Position numbers and translations under genes: made by a program
Notes under the pieces: model-generated
Told to the model about the DNA's origin: nothing
Seen by the model: only the letters and a program-made list of their open reading frames with translations
Database searches by the model: none
Shown here: positions 15,164 to 24,092 of the stretch, in pieces
How positions within the stretch are numbered: position 1 is the first letter of the stretch
How the letters are laid out: each line of letters opens with the position of its first letter
Source: Oscillospiraceae bacterium
GTDB taxonomy: Bacteria > Bacillota > Clostridia > Oscillospirales > Oscillospiraceae
Length of the DNA: 64,000 bases
Assembly: GCA_017458065.1 (NCBI GenBank)
Contig: JAFTGD010000017.1
Coordinates: 123,424 to 187,423 of the forward strand
Direction of reading: 5' to 3'

Positions 15164-17140
15164 TCAGGGCGCGGCAGGCCGCGCTTTCCGGAGAAAGCCC
15201 CTGTCCAGCAGAAGCTGCAGACCGATCAGCCCAAGGGCCGCGGCGTCGGTCAAAATCCCCGGCTGGATCAGCAGGATGCCGGCCGCAACCAGCAGCCCCC
15301 GGCCGGCAAGCCGGACTGCCGTCACGCCTCCGGAAGCCTTCTCCGTCGGCAGACCCGCAAGGCCGGATGCCAGGGCCAGAACGCCCACGCAGGCGGTGGC
15401 GAAGGCATAGACCGTCGTCCCGGCTGCCACTCCCTCGGTGCTGCCGTAGAGCAGGACCGGGTTATCTAGAAAGAAGAAGGGGACGATGAAGCCGGCGATG
15501 CCCAGCTTGATCGCGATGAGGCTGGTTCTGGTCATGTTGCTGTCGGCGATACCGCTCGCGACATACGAGCTCATCGCGACCGGCGGTGTGATGTTGCTGA
15601 GGCAGGCATAGATGAGGCAGAACATGTTGGCCGCCATCTCCGTGGCCCCCACGCCGCGCAGCACAGGCACCGCGACCGCGTACACGATGACGTAGGCGGC
15701 GACGCCCGGCACGCCCATCCCCAGGATGATGGACATTACCATCACCATGAGCCCGCCGAGGAACAGCTGACCCTCCCCGACGATCCGGAGAATCAGGTTG
15801 CCGAAGTTGACGCCAAGGCTGGTCATGTTCACAGACCCGATGATCACGCCGATGATCACGCAGCTGACCCCGACCCCGATCGCCCCGCGCGCCCCTTCCA
15901 GGACAGCCTGCAGAATGATCTTCGGCGTCATGCGGGTCTCCTTCCGCAGCCAGGACACCGGGACCGTCACAAAAATCGCGAGGATCGCGGCATAGAGGGG
16001 CGTGTAGCCCGCGAACATCATCCCCAGCAGCAGAAGGAGCGGCAGGAGGAGATGCCCTCTCGCCTTCATGACCTCGGCGGCCTTCGGGATGTTCTCCGGC
16101 GAGAGGCCGGAGAGACCGAGGCGTTTGGCCTCCAGATGCACCGACCAGAGCAGCCCCAGATAATACAGGAAGGCCGGGATCGCCGCCGCCAGCATCACCC
16201 TGGTGTAGCTGACAGACATGAACTCCGCCATCACAAAGCCGACCGCGCCCATGATGGGCGGGGTGAACTGACCTCCCGTCGAGGCAACCGCTTCCACCGC
16301 ACCGGCAAATTCTTTCTTGTAGCCGGTTTTCTTCATCAGCGGGATGGTGATGGTCCCGGTGGTGGCCACGTTGGCAATGGCCGAGCCGTTGATCATACCC
16401 ATCAGCGCCGACGCGATCACCGCCACCTTCGCCGGGCCGCCCGGCGACCGCCCCACCAGCGTCAGGGAGATGTCATTGATGAACTGGGAGAATCCGCTGT
16501 ACTTCAGGAAGGCGCCGAACAGGACAAAGATGAAAATATACGTCGCCGAGACACCGCTGCCGGTGCCGAGGATGCCAATGGTGTCCCAGACCAGCGACTT
16601 GACCACGCGCTTGAGCGTGAAGGCCGCGGTACCGAAGGTCCCGGGGACATAGCGGCCCCACAGGGCAAAATAGGAGAGGAAAACCAGCGCGATGACAGCG
16701 AGGTTCCCGCTGGTGCGCCGCGCCGCCTCGAAAGAGACGATCAGGCATACGATCCCAACCCGGATGTCCGTGTCGTTCAGCCGTCCGGTCTTGGCGAGCG
16801 TGTCATAACGCGACAGGATATACGCGAAGCAGAAGACCGCCGCGGCACACAGCAGCAGGTCCCAGACCGGCATCATCTTCCGCCGTCTCCGCTCGGTGCG
16901 CCAGGTCGGATAGAGCATGAAAGCGAGGGGCAGAAGGATCATGATATGCGCGGCGCGCAGCTTCACTGCGCCCAGCGTGCCGGTCAGGTTTGCCCAGACC
17001 TGAAAGAGCGTGAAGCCGACCAGAATGACCGAGACGAGGGTCTCCATCCAGCCGGTATAAACCCGGGTGCGGCTGTCGGAATCCTTCTCTTCCATCAGCT
17101 CCTGCGCCTTCCGGTCGATCGTCTCTGCGTTCCCTGACAT
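15164..17140 (-). CDS. TRAP transporter fused DctQ-DctM permease
   Basis: 658 residues with many hydrophobic segments. The first four helices (about residues 25-165) correspond to the small DctQ subunit, and the rest to DctM with its characteristic GMINGSAIANVATTGTITIP and FTPPIMGAVGFVM loops and a MGVPGVAAYVI segment. The fusion is normal for TAXI-type TRAP systems. The ATG is chosen on its GGAGGAGG site; the open frame continues about 100 codons upstream into promoter DNA and is not coding there. It is first in the operon with the TAXI binding protein. Confidence 0.93.
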   Translation of the reverse strand: MSGNAETIDRKAQELMEEKDSDSRTRVYTGWMETLVSVILVGFTLFQVWANLTGTLGAVKLRAAHIMILLPLAFMLYPTWRTERRRRKMMPVWDLLLCAAAVFCFAYILSRYDTLAKTGRLNDTDIRVGIVCLIVSFEAARRTSGNLAVIALVFLSYFALWGRYVPGTFGTAAFTLKRVVKSLVWDTIGILGTGSGVSATYIFIFVLFGAFLKYSGFSQFINDISLTLVGRSPGGPAKVAVIASALMGMINGSAIANVATTGTITIPLMKKTGYKKEFAGAVEAVASTGGQFTPPIMGAVGFVMAEFMSVSYTRVMLAAAIPAFLYYLGLLWSVHLEAKRLGLSGLSPENIPKAAEVMKARGHLLLPLLLLLGMMFAGYTPLYAAILAIFVTVPVSWLRKETRMTPKIILQAVLEGARGAIGVGVSCVIIGVIIGSVNMTSLGVNFGNLILRIVGEGQLFLGGLMVMVMSIILGMGVPGVAAYVIVYAVAVPVLRGVGATEMAANMFCLIYACLSNITPPVAMSSYVASGIADSNMTRTSLIAIKLGIAGFIVPFFFLDNPVLLYGSTEGVAAGTTVYAFATACVGVLALASGLAGLPTEKASGGVTAVRLAGRGLLVAAGILLIQPGILTDAAALGLIGLQLLLDRGFLRKARPAAP

Positions 17141-17164
17141 GCCGCACGCCTCCTCCCCTGTTGC

Positions 17165-17186
17165 TTTAGCAAAATAGTATGCTAAA
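17165..17186. promoter_or_regulatory. Candidate operator over the TRAP promoter
   Basis: TTTAGCA and TGCTAAA are perfect 7-bp arms with an 8-base spacer. They begin at the edge of the -10 box, so a protein bound here would block initiation of the TRAP operon. Confidence 0.45.
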
Positions 17187-17214
17187 GTATACAAAACAAA
17201 TGGGTTTCTGTCAA
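17186..17214 (-). promoter_or_regulatory. Promoter of the TRAP operon
   Basis: Minus-strand TTGACA, 17 bases, TATACT: near-consensus vegetative promoter about 45 bases before the permease ATG. Confidence 0.8.
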
Positions 17215-17227
17215 GAAAAAGCATAGG

Positions 17228-17273
17228 AAAAGCCTGCGGAAACAGGGCGTTGCTCCGCTCTCCGCAGGCTTTT
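17228..17273 (-). terminator. Terminator after the degV gene
   Basis: AAAAGCCTGCGGA pairs with TCCGCAGGCTTTT (13 bp). On the minus strand the stem is followed by the run of T in its own arm; it separates the DegV gene from the TRAP promoter. Confidence 0.75.
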
Positions 17274-17300
17274 CTTTTTGCTCCGGGTTTGCTTCTATGA

Positions 17301-18185
17301 TTATTCCGGCTGGCGGCTCTCGCAGAGGTAGAAGACCGTGAGCAGGCCGGGGCCGCAGTGCGCGCCGATGACCACACCGAGGCTTGTGATGGTGATCTCC
17401 CCGACCTGGGGGAAGGCTGTTTTGATCTCGTCCCGCACATGCTCGGCATCCGCCACGCAGTCGGCCTGCAAAATGTGGATCCTCGTCCCGGTGCAGTCGA
17501 TCTTGCTGAGGTCGTGCAGCACGCCGTCCATGATGCTCTTCAGGGCGGCTTTGCGGCCTCTCGCCTTCTTGACCACGTCCAGCGTGCCGCGGTCCGGCAC
17601 ATAGAGGACGGGCTTGATGGAGAGAAGCGAGCCCACCAGCGCCGAGGCGTTGGAGACGCGGCCGCCGGCCTTGAGGTAATTGAGGTCGTCCACGGTGAAG
17701 CGGTGGGCGATCTTCAGCTTGTTCTCCTCGCCCCAGGCGATCGCCTCGTCATAGCTGGCGCCGGCTTCCATCCGCTCGACCATGTTCTGCACCAGGGTCC
17801 CGAGCCCGCCGGAGATGCAGCAGGTATCCATCACATAGAGCTTCTGCTGCGGATATTCCTCCCGGATCCGCTCCGCCGCCTTGTTGGCGTTGGCAAAGGA
17901 GACGGACATCTCCTTCGACATATCGAGGAAGATGACATCCTTTCCGCTGTCCAGCAGACCCTTGAAAAAGTCGTAATAGACAAACTCGTTGATCATAGAG
18001 GTTTTGAGCCTGTCCCCCGCTCTCATCCCGCGATAGACCGCAGCGCGGGACTCCTCCCGGCAGTCGTCCTCACAGAGCTCGTCATTCACCGTGTAGGTAT
18101 AGGGGATAAACGGAATGCCGTGCGCGTCAAGCCAGGTCCGGGTCAGGTCGGAGGTGGAAGACGTCGCGATGATATAGTCTGCCAT
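17301..18185 (-). CDS. DegV family fatty-acid-binding protein
   Basis: 294 residues with the DegV two-domain layout: N-terminal segment ending in ATSSTSDLT (the SxSD-type fatty-acid head-group loop) and a C-terminal domain with KPVLYVPDRGTLDVV and GVVIGAHCGPGLL. DegV/FakB proteins bind fatty acids and hand them to the FakA kinase for acyl-phosphate formation. Single gene with its own promoter and terminator. Firmicutes carry several paralogues with different chain preferences, which cannot be told apart here. Confidence 0.93.
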   Translation of the reverse strand: MADYIIATSSTSDLTRTWLDAHGIPFIPYTYTVNDELCEDDCREESRAAVYRGMRAGDRLKTSMINEFVYYDFFKGLLDSGKDVIFLDMSKEMSVSFANANKAAERIREEYPQQKLYVMDTCCISGGLGTLVQNMVERMEAGASYDEAIAWGEENKLKIAHRFTVDDLNYLKAGGRVSNASALVGSLLSIKPVLYVPDRGTLDVVKKARGRKAALKSIMDGVLHDLSKIDCTGTRIHILQADCVADAEHVRDEIKTAFPQVGEITITSLGVVIGAHCGPGLLTVFYLCESRQPE

Positions 18186-18222
18186 GTGATCAGGTTCTCC
18201 TTTTCGTTATTGCATTTGCGTT

Positions 18223-18251
18223 ATCATACCACTTTTTCATTATCCTTTCAA
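18223..18251 (-). promoter_or_regulatory. Promoter of the degV gene
   Basis: Minus-strand TTGAAA, 17 bases, TATGAT, about 40 bases before the ATG. Confidence 0.7.
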
Positions 18252-18387
18252 CTCACAAAGCGCTTCCGGTTGTACCACTTTTCTTTCTCCGCCTCCGGCG
18301 GCGCTGCACGGGATGGTCTTTCCCTCTTCCGCTGCCGCGGGGAAGCTCTCCGCCCGGCCGTCTCAGGCCGCGGGATCGGCGTCCCTA

Positions 18388-18416
18388 TTGTAAGATGCCG
18401 CAAAATGGTGTAAAAT
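18388..18416 (+). promoter_or_regulatory. Promoter of the Hsp70-like two-gene operon
   Basis: TTGTAA, 17 bases, TAAAAT, about 35 bases before the first gene. No CIRCE element is present, so the pair is not under the groESL heat-shock repressor. Confidence 0.65.
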
Positions 18417-18449
18417 AAAGCGACTATCACGGAAAACGAGGTGGACGGA

Positions 18450-19292
18450 ATGGATGCCGTAAGCATGAGCAGCCTGCTCCAAACGGAAGAAGAAAAGCTC
18501 CGCAGCGAACTGAAGGCCGACGCGGTGATCGACCGGAACCGGAAGCAGAGCGTGGAGCGCCTGAACGCAGCGCTGGACCGTGTGCTGCTGCGGTATAACG
18601 CCGCCAACACCGACGACAGAAGCCGTCAGGCCATCGCCGACTGCGAGGCGGCTGCCGTACGGGATATGCTTGGCCTTCTGCTGGCTGGCACCGCCCGGAA
18701 AGAGATCACCAAACGCCGTCTGAGGGCAGGCGCCATCATCGCGCTGCTGCTCGCTGTGATCTGCGGTCTGGTTTCCGCCCTGCTGATCAGGCGCTATTAC
18801 CTCGCCGGCTGCATCGCCGTCGGGGCCGCCGCGCTGTTTGCCTTTCTCTCCGGCAGGCTCTGGTACGGGGAGCGCGAGGTCCGCGTCCACGCGGAGCTGG
18901 ACCCGGACGTGGTCTGGAAAACGCTGAAAAGGACCGCCGAGACCATGGACCGGAAAACAGAGGAATTCCTCTCGCAGCAGGAGGCCTGGGCGCAGGACGC
19001 GGCCCCGGATCCCGCCGGGAGCGAGCTGCCGCTCAGCCCGGACGAGCTGAAGCTTCTCAGCGAGCTGCTGGAGGCGCTCTATGCGAACAACGGCGAGTTT
19101 GCCCTGCGGCAGCTCAAACGCATCCAGCCCTGGCTGCGCCAGAAGGGCATCGAGACGGTGGACTACAGCGAAGAGACCCGCGAGCTCTTCGAACTGCTGC
19201 CCACAAAGCGGGACACCGCCACTCAGCGCCCGGCCCTGCTCTATGAGGACAGGCTGCTGGTTGCGGGCAAAGCCACTGAACACGTAAACTGA
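18450..19292 (+). CDS. Membrane protein partner of an Hsp70-like ATPase, unknown function
   Basis: 280 residues. The first 95 residues are charged and helix-rich (LLQTEEEKLRSELKAD), possibly a coiled coil in the manner of a co-chaperone. Two adjacent transmembrane helices follow (around GAIIALLLAVICGLVSALLI and LAGCIAVGAAALFAF). The C-terminal 140 residues are again soluble and acidic. I do not recognise a family. The ATG is preferred to a GTG three codons earlier because of an AGGTGG site at workable spacing. It lies 16 bases before the Hsp70-like gene, which also has two central membrane helices, so the two products probably form one membrane complex. Confidence 0.8.
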   Translation: MDAVSMSSLLQTEEEKLRSELKADAVIDRNRKQSVERLNAALDRVLLRYNAANTDDRSRQAIADCEAAAVRDMLGLLLAGTARKEITKRRLRAGAIIALLLAVICGLVSALLIRRYYLAGCIAVGAAALFAFLSGRLWYGEREVRVHAELDPDVVWKTLKRTAETMDRKTEEFLSQQEAWAQDAAPDPAGSELPLSPDELKLLSELLEALYANNGEFALRQLKRIQPWLRQKGIETVDYSEETRELFELLPTKRDTATQRPALLYEDRLLVAGKATEHVN

Positions 19293-19308
19293 CATAGGAG
19301 AAGCTTCT

Positions 19309-21438
19309 ATGATGCATTATTGGGGATTTGACCTCGGAGACGGCGAGAGCACGCTTGCCCGCGTCCGGGGCGAAGGCTCAGGCTATCCCGAGATCATCGA
19401 CGTCGACGGGAAGAAAGTGACCATCACGGTCTGGGCCGTCATGCGCAACGGCGAGGTCCGGATCGGGGAGAACGCCGCGCGCTCCGCCGCCTCGGCAGTG
19501 CGCAGTGCGGCCAGGTTCAAACGCCGTTTTCTGGACACCCAGTCCGACAGCGCCGCGCTGATCCGGGATTTTTCGGCGCGTGTCTTTGAGTCGCTGCGTG
19601 ACAGCGGCGCCCTCGTCGGCGGCGAGAAGAGCAACAGCGTCTACGTCGGCTGTCCCGCCGGCTGGGATGCGGAAAACCGTGCCCGCTACCAGCGCATTTT
19701 TGAGACCATCGGCTTCCCGACGCCCCATGTGGTGTCGGAATCCCGCGCCGTCATGGTCGGGGCTATCCAGTCCAACTCCGTGCGGGATTATGTCGATCTC
19801 CGGTCCAAGTCCGTTCTGGTCATCGACATCGGCTCCTCCACCACGGACTTTGCGTATATCAACAAGGGCAGGGAGACCGAGATCCACACCGGCGGCGAGG
19901 TTGCCCTGGGCGGCGGCGTCATGGACGAGGTGCTGCTGGACGCCTGCGTCGGCGCCTCAAAGAACGCATCTGCGCTGCGCCAGGTGCTGGCCGAGAGCGA
20001 GAGCTGGCGCGTGGACTGCGAGCTGCACGCCCGCCAGCTGAAGGAGCAGTACTACTCCCGTCCCGCCGAAGAACGCGAGCCGGAATGTGCGGAATCGCTC
20101 CTCATCACCTATGACGAGCCGCTGATCCTCGATCTGGTCATGAACCCTGCCATGTCCCAGCGTCTCACGGACAAGCCCTGCCCCCAGCTGAACGGCAAAT
20201 CCTTCCGTGAGGTCTTCACCGCCGGGCTGCGCGAGGTCCGCAGCAGCATCGGGGACGAGCTGCCCGAGCTGCTCTTCCTCACGGGCGGCGTCTCACGGAT
20301 GGAGGAGGTGCGCGCCTGGTGCCGGGAGGTCTTCCCGGAGGCGGTCATCTACAACGACCGCGAGCCGGAATTCAGCGTGGCAAGAGGCCTCGCCTGGTGC
20401 GGCAAGATCGACGACGAGCTCACGCGCTTCCGCGCTGACGTGGAGCAGCTGATCTCCTCCAACACCGTTGAGGTCATCGTCTCGGGCCGCCTGAACGAGC
20501 TCTATCGCTACGCGCTGGACCATCTGCTCGACCCTCTGCTGGAGCAGGCGGTCAAGCCTGTCCTGATCGACTGGAAAAACGGAAAAATCGAGCGCCTGAA
20601 GGACATGGAGAGCGCCCTGCAGGAACGCATCAAGCTCTATCTGTACTCTGAGGACGCCAAGGCCTGTCTCTATCAGCCTGTCACAGAGTGGCTGATGAAG
20701 ATCTCGCAGGAGCTGGAGCCCTATACCTCCCAGATCTGCCGCAAATATCACGTACCGGACCGGTCTCTGGAGATCTCTTCCGCCCTCTCCGCCAGCGACT
20801 TCCGCCTGCTGGAGAAGCTGGAGGCCAAGGACGTCCTCGCGGGCGACTCGCTCACCTGGACCGCCGTGTTTGTCGAGTCGATCATCTCGATCCTGATCGC
20901 GATGCTCTGTGGCGGCAGCGGCGTTGTCCTCATCAGTGAGGGGCCCGCAGGCATGCTGATCGGCTTTATCCTGTCCTTCATGATCCTGCTGGTGAGCCAC
21001 GCCATGGGCAAGAAAGCCATCGATGAAAAGCTCATGAACGCAAAGCTGCCTCTGTCCATCCGCCGCATGGCGCTCTCCGGCTCTTCCCTCCATATCGAGG
21101 GGCCCAGTCTCGGGCTCTCGAATCCTTTCAAAGAGAACCGGCTGTCCCGTCTCTTCTCTGAGAGCGGCAGCACCGCGGAAGACAGCGCGGCTTCCGCCGG
21201 CGGCCGAGCCAGGAAGGCCCATCTGCTCCCCCGCGTCAGCTTCTCCCGTGAGGAGCAGATCTCCGAGCGGCGCCTTCAGGCCATCCGGTCCCGGATCCTG
21301 ACAAGCTATGAAAAGCTGATCACCGGCGCGGACAACGAGGATCTGCTGGCCCTGAACACCCGCATGAGCCGCGACATCTCCGAGCAGATCGAGGCCCGTC
21401 TGAAGGAGCTGGCCGAGCAGGTGGAGATCCCGCTCTAA
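19309..21438 (+). CDS. Membrane-anchored Hsp70/actin-fold ATPase
   Basis: 709 residues. The N-terminal 370 residues carry the Hsp70-type ATPase motifs: phosphate-1 FDLGDGEST, phosphate-2 VLVIDIGSSTTDFAYI near residue 170, and the adenosine motif LFLTGGVSRM near 325. There is no standard peptide-binding beta domain. Instead comes a long helical region, then two transmembrane helices at about 519-565 separated by a short loop (LISEGPAG), then a cytosolic helical tail. The acidic residues of the phosphate motifs look intact, so it should bind and hydrolyse ATP. An Hsp70-like ATPase held on the membrane with a small membrane partner suggests envelope quality control or assembly. No function is established. 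Confidence 0.85.
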   Translation: MMHYWGFDLGDGESTLARVRGEGSGYPEIIDVDGKKVTITVWAVMRNGEVRIGENAARSAASAVRSAARFKRRFLDTQSDSAALIRDFSARVFESLRDSGALVGGEKSNSVYVGCPAGWDAENRARYQRIFETIGFPTPHVVSESRAVMVGAIQSNSVRDYVDLRSKSVLVIDIGSSTTDFAYINKGRETEIHTGGEVALGGGVMDEVLLDACVGASKNASALRQVLAESESWRVDCELHARQLKEQYYSRPAEEREPECAESLLITYDEPLILDLVMNPAMSQRLTDKPCPQLNGKSFREVFTAGLREVRSSIGDELPELLFLTGGVSRMEEVRAWCREVFPEAVIYNDREPEFSVARGLAWCGKIDDELTRFRADVEQLISSNTVEVIVSGRLNELYRYALDHLLDPLLEQAVKPVLIDWKNGKIERLKDMESALQERIKLYLYSEDAKACLYQPVTEWLMKISQELEPYTSQICRKYHVPDRSLEISSALSASDFRLLEKLEAKDVLAGDSLTWTAVFVESIISILIAMLCGGSGVVLISEGPAGMLIGFILSFMILLVSHAMGKKAIDEKLMNAKLPLSIRRMALSGSSLHIEGPSLGLSNPFKENRLSRLFSESGSTAEDSAASAGGRARKAHLLPRVSFSREEQISERRLQAIRSRILTSYEKLITGADNEDLLALNTRMSRDISEQIEARLKELAEQVEIPL

Positions 21439-21481
21439 TCCGCTGCCGGGATCGCGGAACAATTTCATACGGAAATAGAAA

Positions 21482-21503
21482 CGCCGCCCCTTTCGGGGCG
21501 GCG
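21482..21503. terminator. Bidirectional terminator between convergent genes
   Basis: CGCCGCCCC-TTTC-GGGGCGGCG is a perfect 9-bp stem with a tetraloop. Downstream on the plus strand lies AAAAGTTTATTCTTTTTT. It separates the Hsp70-like gene from cstA. Confidence 0.7.
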
Positions 21504-21549
21504 AAAAGTTTATTCTTTTTTAGATGTTCAGGTCAAAACCGCTGAGCGA

Positions 21550-23265
21550 TCAAGCCTTTTTCTTGCCCTGCTGGGAGAGGGTCTTGAAGGCGGTGATGGC
21601 CAGGATGACAGCCAGGACAACCAGAATGATGGACCAGATGACCTGGAAGTAGGTGCCCCACTGGGTACCGGCGGCAATCGCCTTGAAGCCGTTGATGATG
21701 GTGAAGCAGAGCGCGGTGATGGTGGCGCAGAGCATGAAGACCATCGGGAAGTAGAACATCTTGTTGTTGCGGCCGATCTTGCCGAGCCAGGTGCAGACAG
21801 CGAGCATTGCAACGCCGGCGAGCAGCTGGTTGGCGGAACCGAACACGCTCCAGATCTGGCTCAGGCCCATGAAGCCCATGCCGCAGCCGATGACGACCAT
21901 GATCAGGGTGGAGACGATCGGGGTGCTGAAGAACTTCGCAGCGCCGGTCAGATCCTCGTGGGTCTTTCCTTCCGGAGTGAGGAGCTCAGCAAACAGGTAA
22001 CGGCAGAGACGGGTCGCGGAGTCCAGAGAGGTCAGCGCGAAGACGGAGACTGCCAGGGTGAACAGGTTGTAGATCACAGCATAGGTGCCCTCGCCTGCGA
22101 AGGACGCGAACATGGTGGCAATACCACCGGCGAAGATGGTGGGAGGTGCAGAGAGCAGATAGCGCTCGCCGCCGCCGGCAGAGGTCTGGCTCCACACGAC
22201 CATGACAGCGATCAGGGAGATAACGCCAAGGGCGGACTCAATGACCATGGAGCCGTAGCCGATGATCTGGGCATCCTTCTCGTTGTTGATCTGCTTGGAA
22301 GAAGTACCGGAGCTGATCAGGGAGTGGAAGCCGGAGCAGGCGCCGCAGGCGACCGTGATGAACAGGAACGGGAACAGGGGCTGGCCGGAGGGGTTCTTCC
22401 AGCCGTAGAAGGCAGGGCCTTCCATGGTGGCAGCACCGGTGAAGGAACCGCCGACAATGGCGACGACCGCGATGATCATCATGCCATAGAGCAGGAAGGA
22501 GCTCAGGTAGTCACGGGGCTGGAGCAGAATCCAGACCGGGAGCATAGAAGCAACCGTGACGTAAACGGCAATGAAGAGCACCCAGAAGGTACGGCTGAAG
22601 TGCAGGCCGACATACTGGCCAAGGATAACGATGGCGACGATGCCGAGAATGCCGATGATGGTGGCCGGGCCGACCTTCGCGTTCTTGCGGTACACGAAGA
22701 AGCCGAAGATAGCGGCAATGACGATGAACAGGATGGAGGTCATTGCAGTGGAGCCGTTGGCGGCATAGGTGGCTGCAGACGGATCAACCGACACGAAGGT
22801 GCCTGCGACAACCGCCGTGAAGGAGGCGATGACCAGGATCAGAACGGCCAGGGCGAAGATGATGAACAGACGCTGGGACTTGACGCCCATGGAGTCCTTC
22901 ATGATCTCACCGACAGAGCCGCCGTTGTGACGGATGGAGGCGAACAGCGCGCCAAAGTCGTGCATGGCGCCGAAGAAGATGCCACCGAGGACGCACCACA
23001 GGAAAACAGGCACCCAGCCGAAGACTGCAGCCTGGATCGGTCCGTTAATCGGGCCTGCGCCGGCGATGGAAGAGAAGTGGTGACCCATCAGAACGGCGGG
23101 GTTTGCAGGAACGAAGTCCTTGCCGTCGTAGCTGGTGTGGGCCGGGGTTTCACGGTTGGGGTCGACGCCCCACTGCTTTGCAAGCCAGCTGCCGTAGAAC
23201 ACGTAGCCGAGAGCAAGCAGTACGACCGCGATGACGAGGATAAGTAATGCGCTCACACTTTTCAC
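21550..23265 (-). CDS. cstA: CstA family peptide/pyruvate transporter
   Basis: 571 residues with about fifteen hydrophobic segments. Family landmarks are AHTSYDGKDFVPANPAVLMGH-type N-terminus, HHFSSIAGAGPINGP, and the ACGACSGFHSLISSGTSSKQI loop. It is the shorter Firmicutes form. CstA and its relative BtsT take up pyruvate or peptides during nutrient limitation. It follows a small gene of unknown function by 57 bases, under one promoter. Confidence 0.93.
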   Translation of the reverse strand: MKSVSALLILVIAVVLLALGYVFYGSWLAKQWGVDPNRETPAHTSYDGKDFVPANPAVLMGHHFSSIAGAGPINGPIQAAVFGWVPVFLWCVLGGIFFGAMHDFGALFASIRHNGGSVGEIMKDSMGVKSQRLFIIFALAVLILVIASFTAVVAGTFVSVDPSAATYAANGSTAMTSILFIVIAAIFGFFVYRKNAKVGPATIIGILGIVAIVILGQYVGLHFSRTFWVLFIAVYVTVASMLPVWILLQPRDYLSSFLLYGMMIIAVVAIVGGSFTGAATMEGPAFYGWKNPSGQPLFPFLFITVACGACSGFHSLISSGTSSKQINNEKDAQIIGYGSMVIESALGVISLIAVMVVWSQTSAGGGERYLLSAPPTIFAGGIATMFASFAGEGTYAVIYNLFTLAVSVFALTSLDSATRLCRYLFAELLTPEGKTHEDLTGAAKFFSTPIVSTLIMVVIGCGMGFMGLSQIWSVFGSANQLLAGVAMLAVCTWLGKIGRNNKMFYFPMVFMLCATITALCFTIINGFKAIAAGTQWGTYFQVIWSIILVVLAVILAITAFKTLSQQGKKKA

Positions 23266-23322
23266 TCCTTAGATGAAAAATATAGTTTTTATCACTAAAT
23301 GCCGTTTGTGCAGGGTCTTTGC

Positions 23323-23844
23323 TTATGCTCTCGCGGCAAATAGCTTCTTGAAATACGGGACCAGCTCGTGTCCTTCTTTGTTGGTCACGGTCTTCTCTGT
23401 CCCGAGATCAGTGATGCCGGTCAGCAGATTGCTGTACCCGTGGAGGCCGAACTTATAGTTTTTGGTAAAGCTCTTTTTCTGTACGGCCTTTGCCGTCTCC
23501 TCACTGACAGAGTCGGCAATAAAGATCACTTTGACGTTCGTGCACTGGTGCTCGCTGTGCGGCTTCACGCGGGGAAGCCCGTCCTCCAGCGCCCAGTCCA
23601 TGCATCGATCCGCGAGCTCCGGGCTGAATGAATCCGCGATGAAAACGTATGCATATTCATTCTTCTCATTGCCCCAGATTTTCACGCTCTTGGTCAGCCA
23701 ATAGCGCTCGTCGCGCGCCACATAATCCGCGCGGAACGCGATGGGCAGCTCAGTGTTGAGCTCGCCGGGGTTATCGTGGATCGAATAATATGCGCTGTAG
23801 GAATCCTTCAGGATCTCAGCAAACTCGGAACAAGGAATCGCCAT
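23323..23844 (-). CDS. Small soluble protein upstream of cstA, unknown function
   Basis: 173 residues, no signal peptide or membrane helix. It shows alternating strands such as NEYAYVFIADSF and TNVKVIFIADSV, which look like two copies of one structural unit (both contain FIADS). The start is set at the ATG with AAGAAGGG at good spacing; 22 codons further upstream are open but lie in the leader and cover an operator-like palindrome. It is first in the cstA operon, so it may be a regulator or accessory of that transporter. I do not recognise the family. Confidence 0.75.
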   Translation of the reverse strand: MAIPCSEFAEILKDSYSAYYSIHDNPGELNTELPIAFRADYVARDERYWLTKSVKIWGNEKNEYAYVFIADSFSPELADRCMDWALEDGLPRVKPHSEHQCTNVKVIFIADSVSEETAKAVQKKSFTKNYKFGLHGYSNLLTGITDLGTEKTVTNKEGHELVPYFKKLFAARA

Positions 23845-23867
23845 TGCAGGAACCCTTCTTGAATGGA

Positions 23868-23881
23868 TGGAAACGTTCCCA
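23868..23881. promoter_or_regulatory. LacI-type operator in the cstA operon leader
   Basis: TGGAAACGTTCCCA is a near-perfect palindrome of the LacI/CcpA (cre-like) class with the central CG. It lies in the transcribed leader about 20-30 bases after the predicted start, a roadblock position, consistent with carbon catabolite control of cstA. Confidence 0.6.
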
Positions 23882-23898
23882 CCCGAAATACAGTGTGT

Positions 23899-23927
23899 AC
23901 TATAACGCAATCACAGAAAAAAATCAA
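23899..23927 (-). promoter_or_regulatory. Promoter of the cstA operon
   Basis: Minus-strand TTGATT, 17 bases, TATAGT, about 55 bases before the first ATG. Confidence 0.65.
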
Positions 23928-24092
23928 TAGTTTATTTAAAAAATCTTTACAATTTCAGCTTCGCTTGTGTTAAGCTTTCGGAGCAGACCACAAAATATGG
24001 CTTTTTGGCTTTACAAGCTCGCCTTTTTGTACTATCTTAATAAAGGATTTTACCGTTTGCTCTTATTTTTATTTTCTGAACAGGATCGATTT

